Shown: positions 52,381 through 63,900, counted from the first letter of the stretch. The stretch is 64,000 nucleotides of DNA from Peromyscus leucopus (GCF_004664715.2 NC_051073.1:65423436-65487435), one strand, 5' to 3'. Notes: generated by a model from the letters alone, not told the origin. Numbers and translations are program-made.

Positions 52381-53085
52381 CAGAGAACCAACTTTTAAGA
52401 GTTGCCTTATGATTGCTTGTCAGATTTCTTAACACTATTTTTAGTTTGTTTTAAAATGAGCCGTGGAATGTTTCTCACATGTGTCTGAGGTGGGGTTTTT
52501 TGTTTTTGTTTTTGACCGTATCTTAGATTCTCTTTTTCCCCCCATTTGTGAAATACAACGAAAAATACTTTATTTGTTTTGGTTCTCAATCTTTTTCTTT
52601 ACAGCACTGGGATTGAATGCAGGGCTTCCTGCATGCTAGGAAAGCATTCTGCCACTGGGCTGTAGTCTAAGCCCTTACTTTATTTTATTTTATTATTTCT
52701 TTTTTTAAGGAATGTTTTGCCTTTCTTTCCTAAGCACTGAAAGTCTTCTTACAGTGCTTAGGATGGCTTGAACTCTGTAGTCCAGGCAAGCCTGAATTTT
52801 AGTTAATGGCCTTAGCCTCTCTAGTAGGTGAGCGTACAAGCCTTTGCCACTGGGTCTAGCTCCAAGTTCTTTCTGGTTAATCTGTATTTGAGTTAAAATC
52901 AAGTTATGTCTTAGATCCTGCTTTTTGGACCTCGAGTTCACACTGAAGGAAGGCCTGTGTATGGGAACATCACCCAGGGGGAAATATCCTTGAAGAATGC
53001 CTTGGAGCTGGAAATGGCCACTTGCCTTGGGTGTGCAAGACTCTGAGTTCAGTCCCCAGAACTGGACCCCCCCCCCAAAAAAAAA
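52381..53085. mobile_element. Decayed ID and B1 pieces in intronic DNA
   Basis: Antisense ID at 52,600-52,676 ('gggattgaatgcagggcttc'), antisense B1-like text at 52,765-52,861 and a plus-strand ID at 53,004-53,085 ('gagttcagtccccagaactg'). Confidence 0.5.
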
Positions 53086-53189
53086 GTACCAGCTTGAAAA
53101 TTGATTGGAAATTGATATACTGTCTTTGAATTTCAGTAGCCAGTTTTCCCTCAGGCTTTAGGACAGGTTACCTTACTAATAAGTTGGAA

Positions 53190-53455
53190 TCTCTGTTTTG
53201 AAACAGGGTCTCATATAGCTCAGCCTGGTCTTCAACTCTGATTCTTCTTCCTACATCCTCTACTTTCCAAGTTGTGGAATTATAGGAATGTGCCGAATTG
53301 AGAGATGTCCTTTGACAAGTGAATGGATGTAATGTGGTATTCATCTGTAATCTCAGCACTCAGAATGCTGAGGTAGGAGGATTGACAGGCATTTGAAACC
53401 ATTCTGGCCTCCATAGTGAATATAAGCCAGGCCTATATAGCAAGACTGTCTCAAA
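53190..53455. mobile_element. Proto-B1 antisense, then B1-like sense
   Basis: 53,190-53,295 antisense ('gaaacagggtctcatatagc') and 53,335-53,455 sense ('atctgtaatctcagcactca'). Confidence 0.55.
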
Positions 53456-53522
53456 ATAACCACAGAAAATTTTAACAGTCAAATGCCCTGGAAGAGAGCA
53501 AGATTTATTGGATAGACCTGTG

Positions 53523-53526
<4 letters not shown>

Positions 53527-53574
<48 letters not shown>

Positions 53575-53608
53575 TGTGTGAGTGTGTGTGTGTGTGTATA
53601 TGTGTGAG
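53527..53608. repeat. (TG)n microsatellite, slightly interrupted
   Basis: About 80 bases of TG with a few GA interruptions near its end. Confidence 0.95.
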
Positions 53609-53611
53609 TGA

Positions 53612-53757
53612 TTTTTTTTTTTTTTTTTTTTTTGAGACAGGGTTTCTTTGTGTAGCCCTGGCTGTCCTGGAACTCACTCCCAGTGAATGTACCAGTTTGG
53701 CCTCAAACTCACAGAGATCCTCCTGCCTCTGCCTCCCGAGTAGTGACTGCCCGGCCA
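53612..53757 (-). mobile_element. B1 SINE, antisense
   Basis: 'gagacagggtttctttgtgt' to 'gagtagtgactgcccggcc', with an internal deletion near the end. Confidence 0.88.
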
Positions 53758-54134
53758 ATTTGTGACTTCTGATCCACATGGATGTGATTTTTTTTAATTA
53801 TATATAGCCCCAAAACTTACTGGCACTGTATCTGGGATACATAAATCAATTAACCTTATTACTTTCTTCATTTGCCAAACAAAATTTGCCTTAGAGAGTT
53901 TAAGAGTTAGTTCTAGTAAATGTAACATGCTAGTGTTTAGTAGTTCAGTAATACTCAGCGTGTTTAAAACAGGTAGTGTGAATATTGGAAGGTGCTTGAG
54001 GATATTTGGCTTTGATGTTTTATTCTGACTTTTCATAGAGAAAACACCATTGCTTTCATCTTTAGTAACAACGTCTGAGAAGTTCATGTTGGGAACTTTA
54101 GGTGTTTCTGTTGATATGTGACTTTTTCCTCTCC
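53758..54134. other. Intronic unique stretch
   Basis: A minus-strand frame of 167 codons runs 53,794-54,297 but overlaps SINE text at one end and has no recognised domain. Confidence 0.3.
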
Positions 54135-54560
54135 ACTTAAAAATTTTATGTGCATAGGTGTTTTGCCTGCATGTATGTATGTATACCTTGTGAGTACCTG
54201 GTTCCCACTGAGGCTGGAAATAGACACCAGAACTTCTGGAACTGGAGTTATAGACAGTTGTGAGCTGCCGTATGGCTTCTGGGAACCTTGGAGCCATCTC
54301 TTCAGCTCTTGGGGTGTTTTATGTGGTATATTTACTTGTCTCTTTGTGTTGCTGTTTCTTTTTGTTGTTTTGTTTCTTTGAGACAGGGTTTCTCTGTGTA
54401 GTCCTGGCCATTCTGGAACTCCCTCTGTAGACCAGGCTAGCCTTGAACTCACAGAGATCTGCCCTGCCTGTGCTTCAGTAGTGTTAGGACTAAAGGAGTG
54501 CGCTGGGCACCACCCCCCTCAGCCAGTGCTCTTAAACACTGAACTATCACTCCAGCTCTT
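54135..54560 (-). mobile_element. B2 SINE with B1, antisense
   Basis: B2 at 54,135-54,310 ('aacttctggaactggagtta'), B1 at 54,375-54,520 and a B2 head scrap at 54,522-54,560 ('cactgaactatcactccagc'). Confidence 0.75.
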
Positions 54561-54564
54561 CCGC

Positions 54565-54730
54565 CTTGTTTTCGAGACCCCCCTCTCTCACTGTCCTGAG
54601 ACTAGCTGCCCAGTGAGCCTCAGGGATCTGCCTGGCATCAGGCCGGGGCCAAGCCCTGGGTTTTTGCATTGGTTCTGGCCTCATACAGAGCCTTGCGAGT
54701 GCTTTACCCGCTGACGCTCTTCCCCAGTCT
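54565..54730 (-). mobile_element. B4-like composite SINE, antisense
   Basis: 'gactagctgcccagtgagcc' and 'gcgagtgctttacccgctga' match the kind of SINE at 23,550. Confidence 0.55.
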
Positions 54731-54780
54731 CCAGCTGTCATTTCTGTAGACACTCACTTCTGAGCTGAATGACTCTTGAG

Positions 54781-54982
54781 CAGTGGTTCTCAACCTGTGG
54801 GTCACAACCCTTTTGGGGTTGCCTGTCAGATATTCCTCATATCAGAGGTTTACATTGTGATCTATAACAATAGCAAAATTGCAGTTATGAAGTAGCAATG
54901 AAATAATTTTATAGTTGGGGGTCACTGCAACATGAGGAATGGTATTGATGGGTCGCAGCATTAGGGAGGTTGAGAACCACTG
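54781..54982 (+). mobile_element. URR1-like hAT DNA transposon
   Basis: Complete, with 'cagtggttctcaacc' and 'ggttgagaaccactg' termini. The 8-base flanks ctcttgag and ctctagag agree at 7 of 8 bases. Confidence 0.93.
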
Positions 54983-54990
54983 CTCTAGAG

Positions 54991-56517
54991 AGAAAGGAAT
55001 TAATTTGATGGACATAATATTGTGATGGGGTTGTATAAGGAGGGCTAAAGGGTAGGAGGGGATTTGGCTAACTTAGTTGGGAAAGAGGATAGGATAGGCT
55101 TGAGATGAGGGAGCATGCCCAAACCCAAAATTTATTGTAAGATTTTGCCCAGAAAAAAAAAGATTTCACCTCTGGTCTTACCTCATTTCATTCATTCGAT
55201 TGTATTACCAGGTCTCGCTTGAGTCTGAAACTTAAGCTTTTCAAGCTAAGTTTGATGTCTTTGGTAACTGCTCTGACAGTTGGAGTAGTGGGGAAAGTGG
55301 GAGGAGTCCTCTGCCGGAAGAAGATTGAAAGACAGTCAAAGAAAGCGTAGCAGCTTGAGATGGCTTGAAGGATTAATAGCGGCGCCTCAGCCAGACTAGG
55401 TTTGGGAAGGCATTCTTGGCAGAAGGAGTATTTGTATACAGAAGGATGGAGTCAGGAAGTGGTAGGGCTATTTGAAGAGCTACAGATTGTGCTCTGTGTG
55501 AAGGAGATGCAAAGTTTGTACGTGTGAATGATAGCAGTTGATAGGTGACAGATACTAAAGGCTCTTAGAAGTCTTGTAATTAGTTTTTACTGTGGACTCC
55601 ACTTCCACGTTGATAGAGAAATACATTATTTTGCATTGTGGGACTTCAGATGCTAGCTGTAAGCAGTGTTTTAACTTTGTTTAAAACTACCATTTATTCT
55701 GCTTATAGGAGCAGGGAATCTTGAAATGCTTTGGGAGTACTCTTACAGATTTGGGAGATGATATTGCAGACAGTGGCAAGCTGTTGAGACTTGACACAGC
55801 AGAGTAGAGGTTGTAGTTGATTTGCATAGACATGGATGGGGAAGGCTAGAAGGACCTGGATTGAGGGATGTCGGTGGAGACAGGGATGGTGACGGTGGAG
55901 ACAGGGATGGTGACGGTGGAGACAGGGATGGTGACGTGGCATGGGAAAGGATGGAAATGATGCCCCGTTTGGTATAGGGGTTAGATAGTGGAGTCTAGGG
56001 GGACTTGTAAATGTGTTGTTTTCGACAAATTATAGTCATTAAGGGGAGAATGAGTTGGTAAGTTTGAGGGGCAGGATATTTTGAGGAAAGGTTGAATTTT
56101 AGCTGTCTGTAAACAAGCATGGAGAGGTTGAATCTGTGCATCTGATGGAATGAGAAATCAGTGCTGAAAGCTGATGGATGAGCAGTTGTTACCATCATAG
56201 ACATTCCAGCAGTGCCATACTGGTGACATTGTTACAAAAACAGCCCAGGGGACATTAACAATTAATGATCATAGGAAGTAGTAGCTTGGTAACCTGGCCT
56301 TTCTATTTAGGTTAGTATAAGGTAAACTGCAGTTAAGCACAATTGTGGGAGGTAGAGAAAGGACATTTTGGGCCTTCTTGGAAGCCGGGTCACTGTTTTC
56401 TCCATGAATAAATGGATCAGCTTTATTTGTAGCAACAATTGGTTTAATGGATTTTTAGAAAATAATCTCGTGGAAGCCAGTACTATCAATGTCATTCTTT
56501 AAAAAGATACTATTTAG
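54991..56517. other. Long repeat-poor intronic stretch
   Basis: About 1.5 kb without a recognisable SINE; contains the 21-base minisatellite listed separately. No exon supported. Confidence 0.35.
55873..55935. repeat. 21-base minisatellite, three units
   Basis: The unit 'ggtggagacagggatggtga' plus c is repeated three times without error. Confidence 0.93.
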
Positions 56518-56590
56518 TCCTGGGATTGTGCTCGAGTGAGCATCCAGTGGTAGAGTGCCTGCCTAGTGTGGATGAGGCCCTGGTAATATC
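56518..56590 (+). mobile_element. ID SINE, diverged
   Basis: 'agtggtagagtgcctgccta' and 'gatgaggccctggtaatatc'. Confidence 0.55.
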
Positions 56591-56659
56591 TGAAGATTGA
56601 GTAGATGCTGATGAAGGTGGGTTCTAGACTAAACATGCCTGTACACAAGCCAGTCATTT

Positions 56660-56878
56660 TTATCGTTAGTTGTACTATGTAGCCTACACTGGCTGGAATC
56701 AGTGTATAGACAGGGCTGGCTTCCTGCTCATGGATCTGTCTACTTCTGCTTTCCGAGTGCTAGGATTAAATGAAGTGCCACCACACCCAACACTACCCCC
56801 TCCCCCTAGGCATGGTCTTGCTAGATAGCCTAGGCCAGCCTTGAACCAGTGATTTTTCTGCCTTTGCTACCTGAGTAT
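56660..56878 (-). mobile_element. Two old B1-like SINEs, antisense
   Basis: 'ccgagtgctaggattaaatg' ends the first. 'gcatggtcttgctagatagc' starts the second. Confidence 0.6.
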
Positions 56879-57004
56879 ATTTTTGAAATTTTCATAGGAT
56901 ATAATTGAAGTCTTTTGTGCTGCAGTGAATCAACACAGCAGACTTTGAATTGAGAGAACAGGAATAAAGCAGAAAAACACAAATTCATACAATTTCTGAA
57001 GTTC

Positions 57005-57105
57005 ACATAAGGCAGATATGTGTGCCTTTAATCCAGGAGGCTGAAGCAGGAGGATTTAGAGTTAGAGACCAGCCTGTCCATTATAATCATACCTTACCTC
57101 AACAC
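57005..57105 (+). mobile_element. Old B1-like SINE, truncated
   Basis: 'gtgtgcctttaatccaggag' and 'agttagagaccagcctgtcc'. Confidence 0.6.
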
Positions 57106-57417
57106 ACAACTCTCTCCTCTAACAGACACGGGCCCCCCATGTTCTTGTTAGCTACAATTGTAAATGTGTGCAGGATTGTGTCTTTTGTAAAGAATAATTT
57201 CCTACTGATTTTCTGCTTCTTTGTGGTTGAACCTTCAAATCATCAAGCCTGGAAGAGTGAACTATGAATCATACTGTAGTAAAGATCATGAATGAAATGA
57301 GTTTTGGTTTTTTGAAAGCTGTGCAGTAATCCTGAAGCAAACCATGCTGAGTTACTGAAAGTAAACACAAGGCTTTCTGTTGATAAAAGAACAACAAAAC
57401 GAAATGCTGAAAGTTAG
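57106..57417. other. Intronic unique stretch
   Basis: No recognised feature. Confidence 0.3.
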
Positions 57418-57620
57418 CTTGGGTTGGTTGAGTGCTTGCCTAACATGCAGAAAGCCCAGAATTTTAGCCTCCCTCCCTTCCCTCAATCCACCACATAGAC
57501 CAGGCATTGTGGCTCGCGTTTGTAGGGCCAGCACCCAGGAGGTGGAGTCAGGAGGATCAAAGTAGACCTACAAGTTGGGAGGCCAGCCTGTGACGTGTAA
57601 GACCTTGTCTTAGAAAACAC
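57418..57620 (+). mobile_element. ID/B1 composite SINE
   Basis: ID part 'gagtgcttgcctaacatgca' then B1-like 'caggcattgtggctcgcgtt'. Confidence 0.65.
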
Positions 57621-58565
57621 TTCTGGGGTTTCTATCTCCCAGACATACTGAGGATTTAGGAATACAATCTAGTCTCTGGAAATGTTCTTGTCTTTATTGT
57701 GTATTTCTTCCTTGTTGTCAGTATTCTCTATCCCCCTTTCATCCCAGCTCTTTCTGTCCGTCCACTCTGCTGCTGTATTTTGAGTCTTTTCTGTTGATGC
57801 TATTACTTTTTGTTTGCCAATCCAACGGTAGTGTAGTCATTTCAAATGCATTAGTAACTTTAAACATGTACTTACTACTAACAGTGTGTACACATCACTT
57901 AATTTTGAGAAATACGAACAGTGATATTAACTTTGAGCATTTTGTGCAGTGACCCATGTATCATCAGTCACCTGCTGACAGCACCAATAACATTTAAAAA
58001 GCATTCCAGTGTTAGCTGTGGTAAAATGTGAAAAATAGCAGTCTCAGAACTAATGAGCATTTAGATGTGAAGTGTCATTTTTAAATCATTGAGTTAAATG
58101 TCAACCAAGTTATTAGTGTTTTAGCTAATAGTACTATAGTTTTAAGCTGACACTAATTTGCATTAAATGGGAGACCCTTTCATTTATATATTATTCAAAG
58201 AAAACCTTAATCTGAAATTACAGATTTAGGTTGTTAATTAGACTCATTTGGCAATTTGCCTTGTTTACATAGATAGACTATTACTGGAACTCTTGTTTTC
58301 TTAACCCTTACTATATTCAGTGTCGGTTGTACTATTTCACTTTTGCTTGTTTTAAAATAACTTTATTCCAGTGAATTTTTGCTTTCAAGTCCCACTGTCA
58401 CCCTTAGAGGGGGGAAAGAAAGAACAAAAGTTTTGCACTCAGTTATGCAGAGGAACTTGAAGTATATGATACTGGTGACATCTATTGGACAATATTTACA
58501 CTTTCTGATTAATGGTAACACTTTGGTGGATCTTACAGTTCTCCCCCTCCCTTCCCACTCTCCCT
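57621..58565. other. Repeat-free AT-rich block
   Basis: About 945 bases with no SINE or simple repeat, and several TAAT/ATTA homeodomain-type words around 58,040-58,260. A possible conserved non-coding block; no exon supported. Confidence 0.35.
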
Positions 58566-58705
58566 CTTTTGAGACAGGGTCTCACTGTGAAACCCTGGCT
58601 AGCCTGGAACTCATTGTATAGACCAGGCTGGCCTTGAACTCACAGACTCGCCTGCCTCTGCCTCCCGATGCTGGGATCAAAGCCATGCACCACTATTCGT
58701 GCCTC
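58566..58705 (-). mobile_element. B1 SINE, antisense
   Basis: 'gagacagggtctcactgtga' to 'catgcaccactattcgtgcc'. Confidence 0.85.
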
Positions 58706-59079
58706 ATTGCTTGTTTTTAAACACAAACGCGCAACTCTTTGGTTGCTACAAAGGTGGTATATTAGTCATATTTCTTTTCTTGTATAGAGCTATCTTGGTC
58801 TCTACACATAAATTTAACTAATTTGCCTTGAATTTCATAAGCTATCCATACATTCTGTTGACAGACATTGAGATAGATTGTAAGGGGCTTAGGGTTTTGT
58901 TTTCCCTTGGTACAAACCGAACAATAGCAATATGTTTTATGCATATATACTTAGTCTAGATAACACATGCCATGGAATTTAATTAGAATTGTTAGATTAA
59001 GGTATAGATAGATTATATATATAGAAGATGTTGTGAGTCAGTTTTCTAAAAAGATAGTATAAATTCTTTTTCCCCTTCC
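58706..59079. other. Intronic unique stretch
   Basis: AT-rich; nothing recognised. Confidence 0.3.
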
Positions 59080-59575
59080 CCTTTCTTTTGTTGGTGATTA
59101 AACCCAAGGCCTTGTGTATACCAAAGATATATTTTCTTTTGATTGATCTCTTTTAAGAGGGAGGAAAGGTCTTATGTAGCCCAGGATGGCTTAAAGTTAC
59201 ATTCTTCCTGCCTTAGCCTCTCAGGTGCTGGGACTGCAAGGATGCACCACCAATGCACCGCACTTCTGACCCAAAATCTACTCTTTTTGGCTTTTCAAGA
59301 CACGGTTTCTTTGTGTGTAGTCCTGGCTATCCTGGAACTCCGTAGACCAGTCTGGCCAGAGATCTGCCTGCCTCTGACTCCTAGTTCTGGGATTCTCTCT
59401 CTCTCTCTCTCTCTCTCTCTTCCTCTCTCTTCTCTCTCTCTCTCTTTTTTTTTAAAGAAACAGTGTCTTTGTAGTTCACTAGGCTGGTCTTAAAAGCCAG
59501 TGTGTAGTGAGGATGACCTTAAGTACGAGATCCTCCTGTTTTCACTTTCAGAGTATGTCACCACTATGCTAGGAG
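59080..59575 (-). mobile_element. Cluster of antisense ID and B1 pieces
   Basis: ID scrap 59,080-59,130, proto-B1 59,150-59,265, B1 59,290-59,394, (CT)n 59,395-59,445 and a further B1-like piece 59,455-59,575. Confidence 0.55.
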
Positions 59576-60075
59576 CTGCTTATTTTGTTGTTGTTACAAT
59601 TAATTTTAAGTTGAACTATATATAAAGTAGTGAATTTCATTATGACGTGTGTGGACGTGCACACACACGTGAGTCATCATACTTTGCTTTAGTGCCCCTC
59701 CCCCATACCCTCTCGGAATTCACTTTTGTATCTGTATTAGGGTGCACCTGGTCTTTTTGTTGTTCTTATCACCTGTTTAATGGCTAAGTGTTAGCACACG
59801 CGTCTATGCTTTATCTTCATTTGGCAGTAAATATTTAATTATTTACTGCTTGGGTGAGAGATGAAGCCAGATTCAAGTATCGTTAAGCAGTGAGGGAAAG
59901 TGAAAAAGAAAAATTCAAATTTGTCCAGACCCTTCACCATCTACCTACTCTTACTTATCTTGCCCCAAAAGCACTGGTAAATGTCAGGACTCTTGCACTG
60001 TTAGTCTCTTTTGTGACCTTCACGTAGCATTTTGAGTTATTAAGACCAACTCTTCTTAGACAGTTGTGGTGATAG
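59576..60075. other. Intronic unique stretch
   Basis: 59,585-59,725 may be an old LINE tail ('gttgaactatatataaagta'). Otherwise nothing. Confidence 0.3.
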
Positions 60076-60501
60076 TGTGTTCCCCAAAATATTGTGCACC
60101 CTAATAAACTTATCTGGGGTCAGAGAGCAGAACAGCCACTAGATATAGAGGCCAGATATAAAGGCCACACACCTTTAATCCTAGCATTCCAGAGGCAGAG
60201 ATCCGTCTGGATCTCTGTGAGTTCAAAGCCACACTGGAAACAGCCAGGCATGGTGACACACGCCTTTAATCCCAGGAAGTGATGACAGGAAGCAGAAAGG
60301 TATTTAAGGCGTGAGGACGAGGAACTAGAGCTGGTTGAGCTTTTAGGCTTTTAGCAGGGGTTCAGCTGAGATTCATTCTGGATGAGGACTCAGAGGCTTC
60401 CAGTCTGAGGAAACAGGATCAGCTGAGGAATTGGCAAGGTGAGGTGGCTGTGACTTGTTCTGTTTCTCTGATCATTCAGCATTCATCCCAATTCCTGGCT
60501 G
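60076..60501 (+). mobile_element. LTR-like composite repeat (copy 2)
   Basis: Starts 'tgtgttccccaaaatattgt' and 'ataaacttatctggggtcag', then shares the ordered text of copy 1 (22,798-23,427), including 'tatttaaggcgtgaggac' in place of the TATA word. The 3' end is missing after 'attcctggct'. Confidence 0.65.
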
Positions 60502-60537
60502 TCTTTAGTCACAAGCTAACATTTGGTTGTAGGACTC

Positions 60538-60808
60538 TTATGCAATGTCAGTACCGGGGTCCTTCCCCAGGCCAAGCTTATCTCTGCTGGGTGCGGATGC
60601 TGCCATTGCGTTCCTGGCCCAGATGTGGGAGGCCAAGGCAGTGAGGTGGGTACTGAGCACAATCAGCTGATATCCATTGAATAATAATGTCCATGTAGGC
60701 CTCATGCCAACTATCACTGAGCAGTTGAGGTTGGTGGCTCGGACGTCATCGATGCTCACCACCTGGAGAAAGATCCTGCTGTGGGAGGACAGCCTGAGCA
60801 CACCCAGG
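60538..60808 (-). pseudogene. Unidentified coding-like fragment
   Basis: The minus strand is open for about 90 codons and reads protein-like, e.g. RIFLQVVSIDDVRATNLNC and HIWARNAMAASAPSRDKLG, before a TAA at 60,538. GC content and CpGs (a cggacgtcatcgatg patch on the plus strand) differ from the neighbours. It abuts an LTR-like repeat on one side and a B1 on the other, with no splice sites, so a truncated retrocopy is the best guess. The parent gene is not recognised. Confidence 0.35.
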
Positions 60809-60957
60809 AGCCTATTTTTGGTTTTTGAGAGGGTCCAGCTATTGAGCCCTGGCTGTCCTGGAAACACTGTTTTAGACCAGGCTGCCCTTGAACTCACATA
60901 TCGCCTGTCTCTGCTTCTGAGTGCTGGGATTTTAAAGGCCTATGTCACCATGCCTAG
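60809..60957 (-). mobile_element. B1 SINE, antisense
   Basis: 'tttttgagagggtccagcta' to 'atgtcaccatgcctagcc'. Confidence 0.82.
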
Positions 60958-61221
60958 CCCTCATTATGGTTTTTGTTGTATATATGATTTTTCTCTTGAG
61001 ACACGTAAATGAAAATAGCACTTCAGAAAGCAACTCCTTTTCATACTGACATTTCCAGTCTCCTAAACAAATTGGTGCATAATAGCTCATCTTTAACCAC
61101 TGAGTAATTTAGTTGGCTTCAGCCATTCTCTTTTCCTTTAGCATTATTGGGTTGCCATCTACAGGTGAAAGGATGCAACAGCAGGTTGTACACAGTGCCT
61201 AAGCTTTTTTGTCCCTTTCTT
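60958..61221. other. Intronic unique stretch
   Basis: No recognised feature. Confidence 0.3.
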
Positions 61222-61555
61222 TTTTAAGAGACAGGGTCTCAGAAAACAAAACAAAACAAGGAAACAACACACAAACCCCAAACAGAGCCGGGTATGGTGG
61301 TGAATCCTGGCACCTGGAAGTCAGAGGCAGATGAATCTCTGTGAGTTTGAGGCCAGCCTGGACTACAAAGTGAGTTCTAGGGCTACCAGAACTAAAACCC
61401 CATCTTGAAAAACAGTCCACCAGCCCACCCTACCACCCCAACTGTATGGCCCGGACCTCACTATATAGACCAGTTTGACCTTGAACTCATAGAGGTCTTT
61501 TTCAGCCTCTGCCTCCTAAGTGCTGGGATTAAAGGCGTGCCCCACTACACCTAGT
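61222..61555 (-). mobile_element. B1 SINE, antisense, split by a sense B1
   Basis: The antisense start (61,222-61,240, 'gagacagggtctcag') and end (61,445-61,555, 'gctgggattaaaggcgtgcc') flank a plus-strand B1 at 61,285-61,415. The pair is an inverted repeat. Confidence 0.7.
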
Positions 61556-61629
61556 TTATTCTGCTCTTAATATGATGGTGCACTTGCTTGCTTAATTCTG
61601 TAGATGAATTCAGTAAAAAAAGAGTTTGC

Positions 61630-61760
61630 AGTCAGGCAGTGGTGACACATACTTGGCAGAGAGAGGCAGATCTTTGAAGTTGGAGGCCAGCCTGGTCTAC
61701 AAAGAGTTCAGGACAGCCTGAGCTACACAGAGAAACACACAACAACAAAACCCAAAAAGT
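61630..61760 (+). mobile_element. B1 SINE with small deletions
   Basis: 'gtcaggcagtggtgacacat' then 'aggccagcctggtctacaaa'. The 'cccagcac' region is missing. Confidence 0.82.
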
Positions 61761-62449
61761 AATTTGCAGCTACTTACCATATTTGTATTATGGGTTGTTA
61801 ATACTTGTACTCAGCTGAACAGAAACCCAGAAAAGAAATAAATGCAACTACCTGTAGCTTAGAGCATCTGCTGAACTTGTGTGAGGTCCTGAGTTGTGAG
61901 TTGTAGCCTAGCCTGCACTACAGTGGGGCCTGTCTTAGAAAAAGAAAACACAAGTGAAAGTCAGTGTGCTTGTTAACGTCCAGAGATGTGAGTTGAGGTC
62001 CAGGTCGAGAGTATTGGAGTGTTCCAGGGCTGGCCTTGTGCTGTAGAAACGGAAGGGTATCTGTACACTTCAGTCTTCCTCCTGGGAAAACTACCAAACT
62101 CTTCCTCCTCCTCCCACCCCAGTGCAGAGGGTGGGCACTGGTTAGCACAGTGACTCTTGTCTCAGGTGTCAGAAGCAGTTCTCTCAGAGGCTCTTTTGTC
62201 CTGCCAGTCTTTTTAAATAAACTGTCTGCAGGGTAAATGTGTTTCAAACTCTTGCCTGATGTAGCAGTTTTCATAGAAAGGTTTACCTAGATAGGTTTCA
62301 AGTTCTTAGGCATTATAACACTTCGATTACTTTTAACCTTGAGCTTGAGCATGGAGTTCAAAACTGTCACCTATGAGAAAGAAATATGAGACTTGTAGGA
62401 CCCCAGTGACTTGAGTAATTGGCTTTTATTTTACTGGATTTTCTCTTAG
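61761..62449. other. Intronic unique stretch
   Basis: A weak ID-like word lies at 61,850-61,920. A minus-strand frame of 118 codons has no recognised similarity. Confidence 0.3.
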
Positions 62450-62575
62450 TCCAGATTACATGAAGTTGAAGCTGAGTTCGAACTCCTGGTGAAGCTGAAC
62501 AGATCTTGAATCCGTGGTCCTCTCACCTCTCCCCAAGCACTAGAATTACAGGCATGCACCAACCACCTTCCCAGT
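62450..62575 (-). mobile_element. Proto-B1 SINE, antisense
   Basis: 'gagttcgaactcctggtgaa' and 'agaattacaggcatgcacca'. Confidence 0.55.
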
Positions 62576-62727
62576 TTTATTTTTAAAACTTAAGTTTTAG
62601 GTTAGCGTACAAAATGATAGTTTTCAGTGTGCTGATTTCAAACATGTACCGTTGGTGTCTCGCTCCCTGGCTCATCCACTGCCTTTCCCCAGTCCGTTTC
62701 CCCACAAATAGGCATTCTAAAAATCAG

Positions 62728-62870
62728 ACTAAACTGGGTGAGATGGCATATAACTATAATCCTAGCACTCTGGAGGTAGAGGCAGGAAGGGCAAGTGTTC
62801 AGGGCCAGCCTCAGTTGCATAAGAGTTTGAGGCCAGCCTGGGTTACTTGAGACTCTGTCTTAAAAAACTA
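62728..62870 (+). mobile_element. Old B1-like SINE
   Basis: 'ataatcctagcactctggag' and 'gaggccagcctgggttactt', with a TAAA-rich tail. Confidence 0.7.
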
Positions 62871-63674
62871 AATAAATAATTAAATAAATAAAATCCAAAC
62901 TTTTTATTAGAGAAACTATTTTGTCTCATGAGGGCAGTCTTAACCATATGGGATACCTCTAAATAAAAAATGCTCATTTAGAAGGTAGTATATATAATAA
63001 AAGTGATTAAAAAATAATGTAGACTAAACTCATTCTTCATATTAATCCCAATGCAGGTAATTATATTGTGTGGCCTAATTATAATTTATTTTATTCTACC
63101 TATCATGTTGCTCTATAACACAAAAAAACGTATTATACAAAGACTTCACTTGAGAAATGTAAATACAGTCTTGGTTTGGTGTATATTGGACACAATAGTC
63201 TTCCTTAAGCCTAAACACAGAAACAAAAGCATGTATTATAAGAGAAAGTCTGAGATGGGAAGTGATAAAGTGGGTATTGAGTAAACCTTTGTTAAAATTT
63301 AGCTGGTATCCTTGTAAAATTTCCACGAATTCATTAAGCTATATTACGTCATTTTTATTATTAGGAGCTGATTTGAAGTTGAGCTCTGTCCTCAGAGTTG
63401 TGACAGTTTGCTTACTCTGCTTGGAAGATTACGATTTGGTTATTCTTTTTACAGAAGTATTTGTATAGATATTAAATTAGGATTGTTCTGTGGGTTGGAT
63501 TAGAGTTTAAATGTACCAGAGCATATTTTGTTTCACTTGCACAAAGTAAAACTTTTGAATTGTGGATTTGTTGTGGATGCTATAAATTTGAAAAAAAAAA
63601 AATAGGTTGAGAATGCCAGTTATGGTATTTATAATTCAGGGCCTTTCAAGCATCCTTTGTGTCCTTGGGCTTTT
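62871..63674. other. Repeat-free AT-rich intronic block
   Basis: About 800 bases without a recognisable repeat. Short open frames on both strands have no protein similarity. Confidence 0.35.
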
Positions 63675-63900
63675 AGCTTGATGGGGTGATAAATGCCTAC
63701 AATCTTAGTACATGGAAAGTTCAGACAACAGGTTAGGACAAGCTTAGGCTATATGGAGAGACTTAATCTCAGGAAAGGGGGGAGGATTAAATGTTTATTT
63801 TAAAAATCTTATTTATATATATGTCACAGGGGTGGGGAGGGAGGTGCAAACATATACATGTCATAGCACATATGTGGAGGTCAGAAACAACTAGGTAGTG
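63675..63900. mobile_element. Old B1-like sense, then B3 scrap antisense
   Basis: 63,675-63,775 ('ctacaatcttagtacatgga') and 63,810-63,900 ('gcacatatgtggaggtcaga'). 63,901-64,000 shows nothing. Confidence 0.45.

Noticed and set aside
53794..54297. Minus-strand 167-codon frame
   Set aside because: Its N-terminal part is B2 sequence and the rest lacks any family signature. Probably chance in AT-rich DNA.
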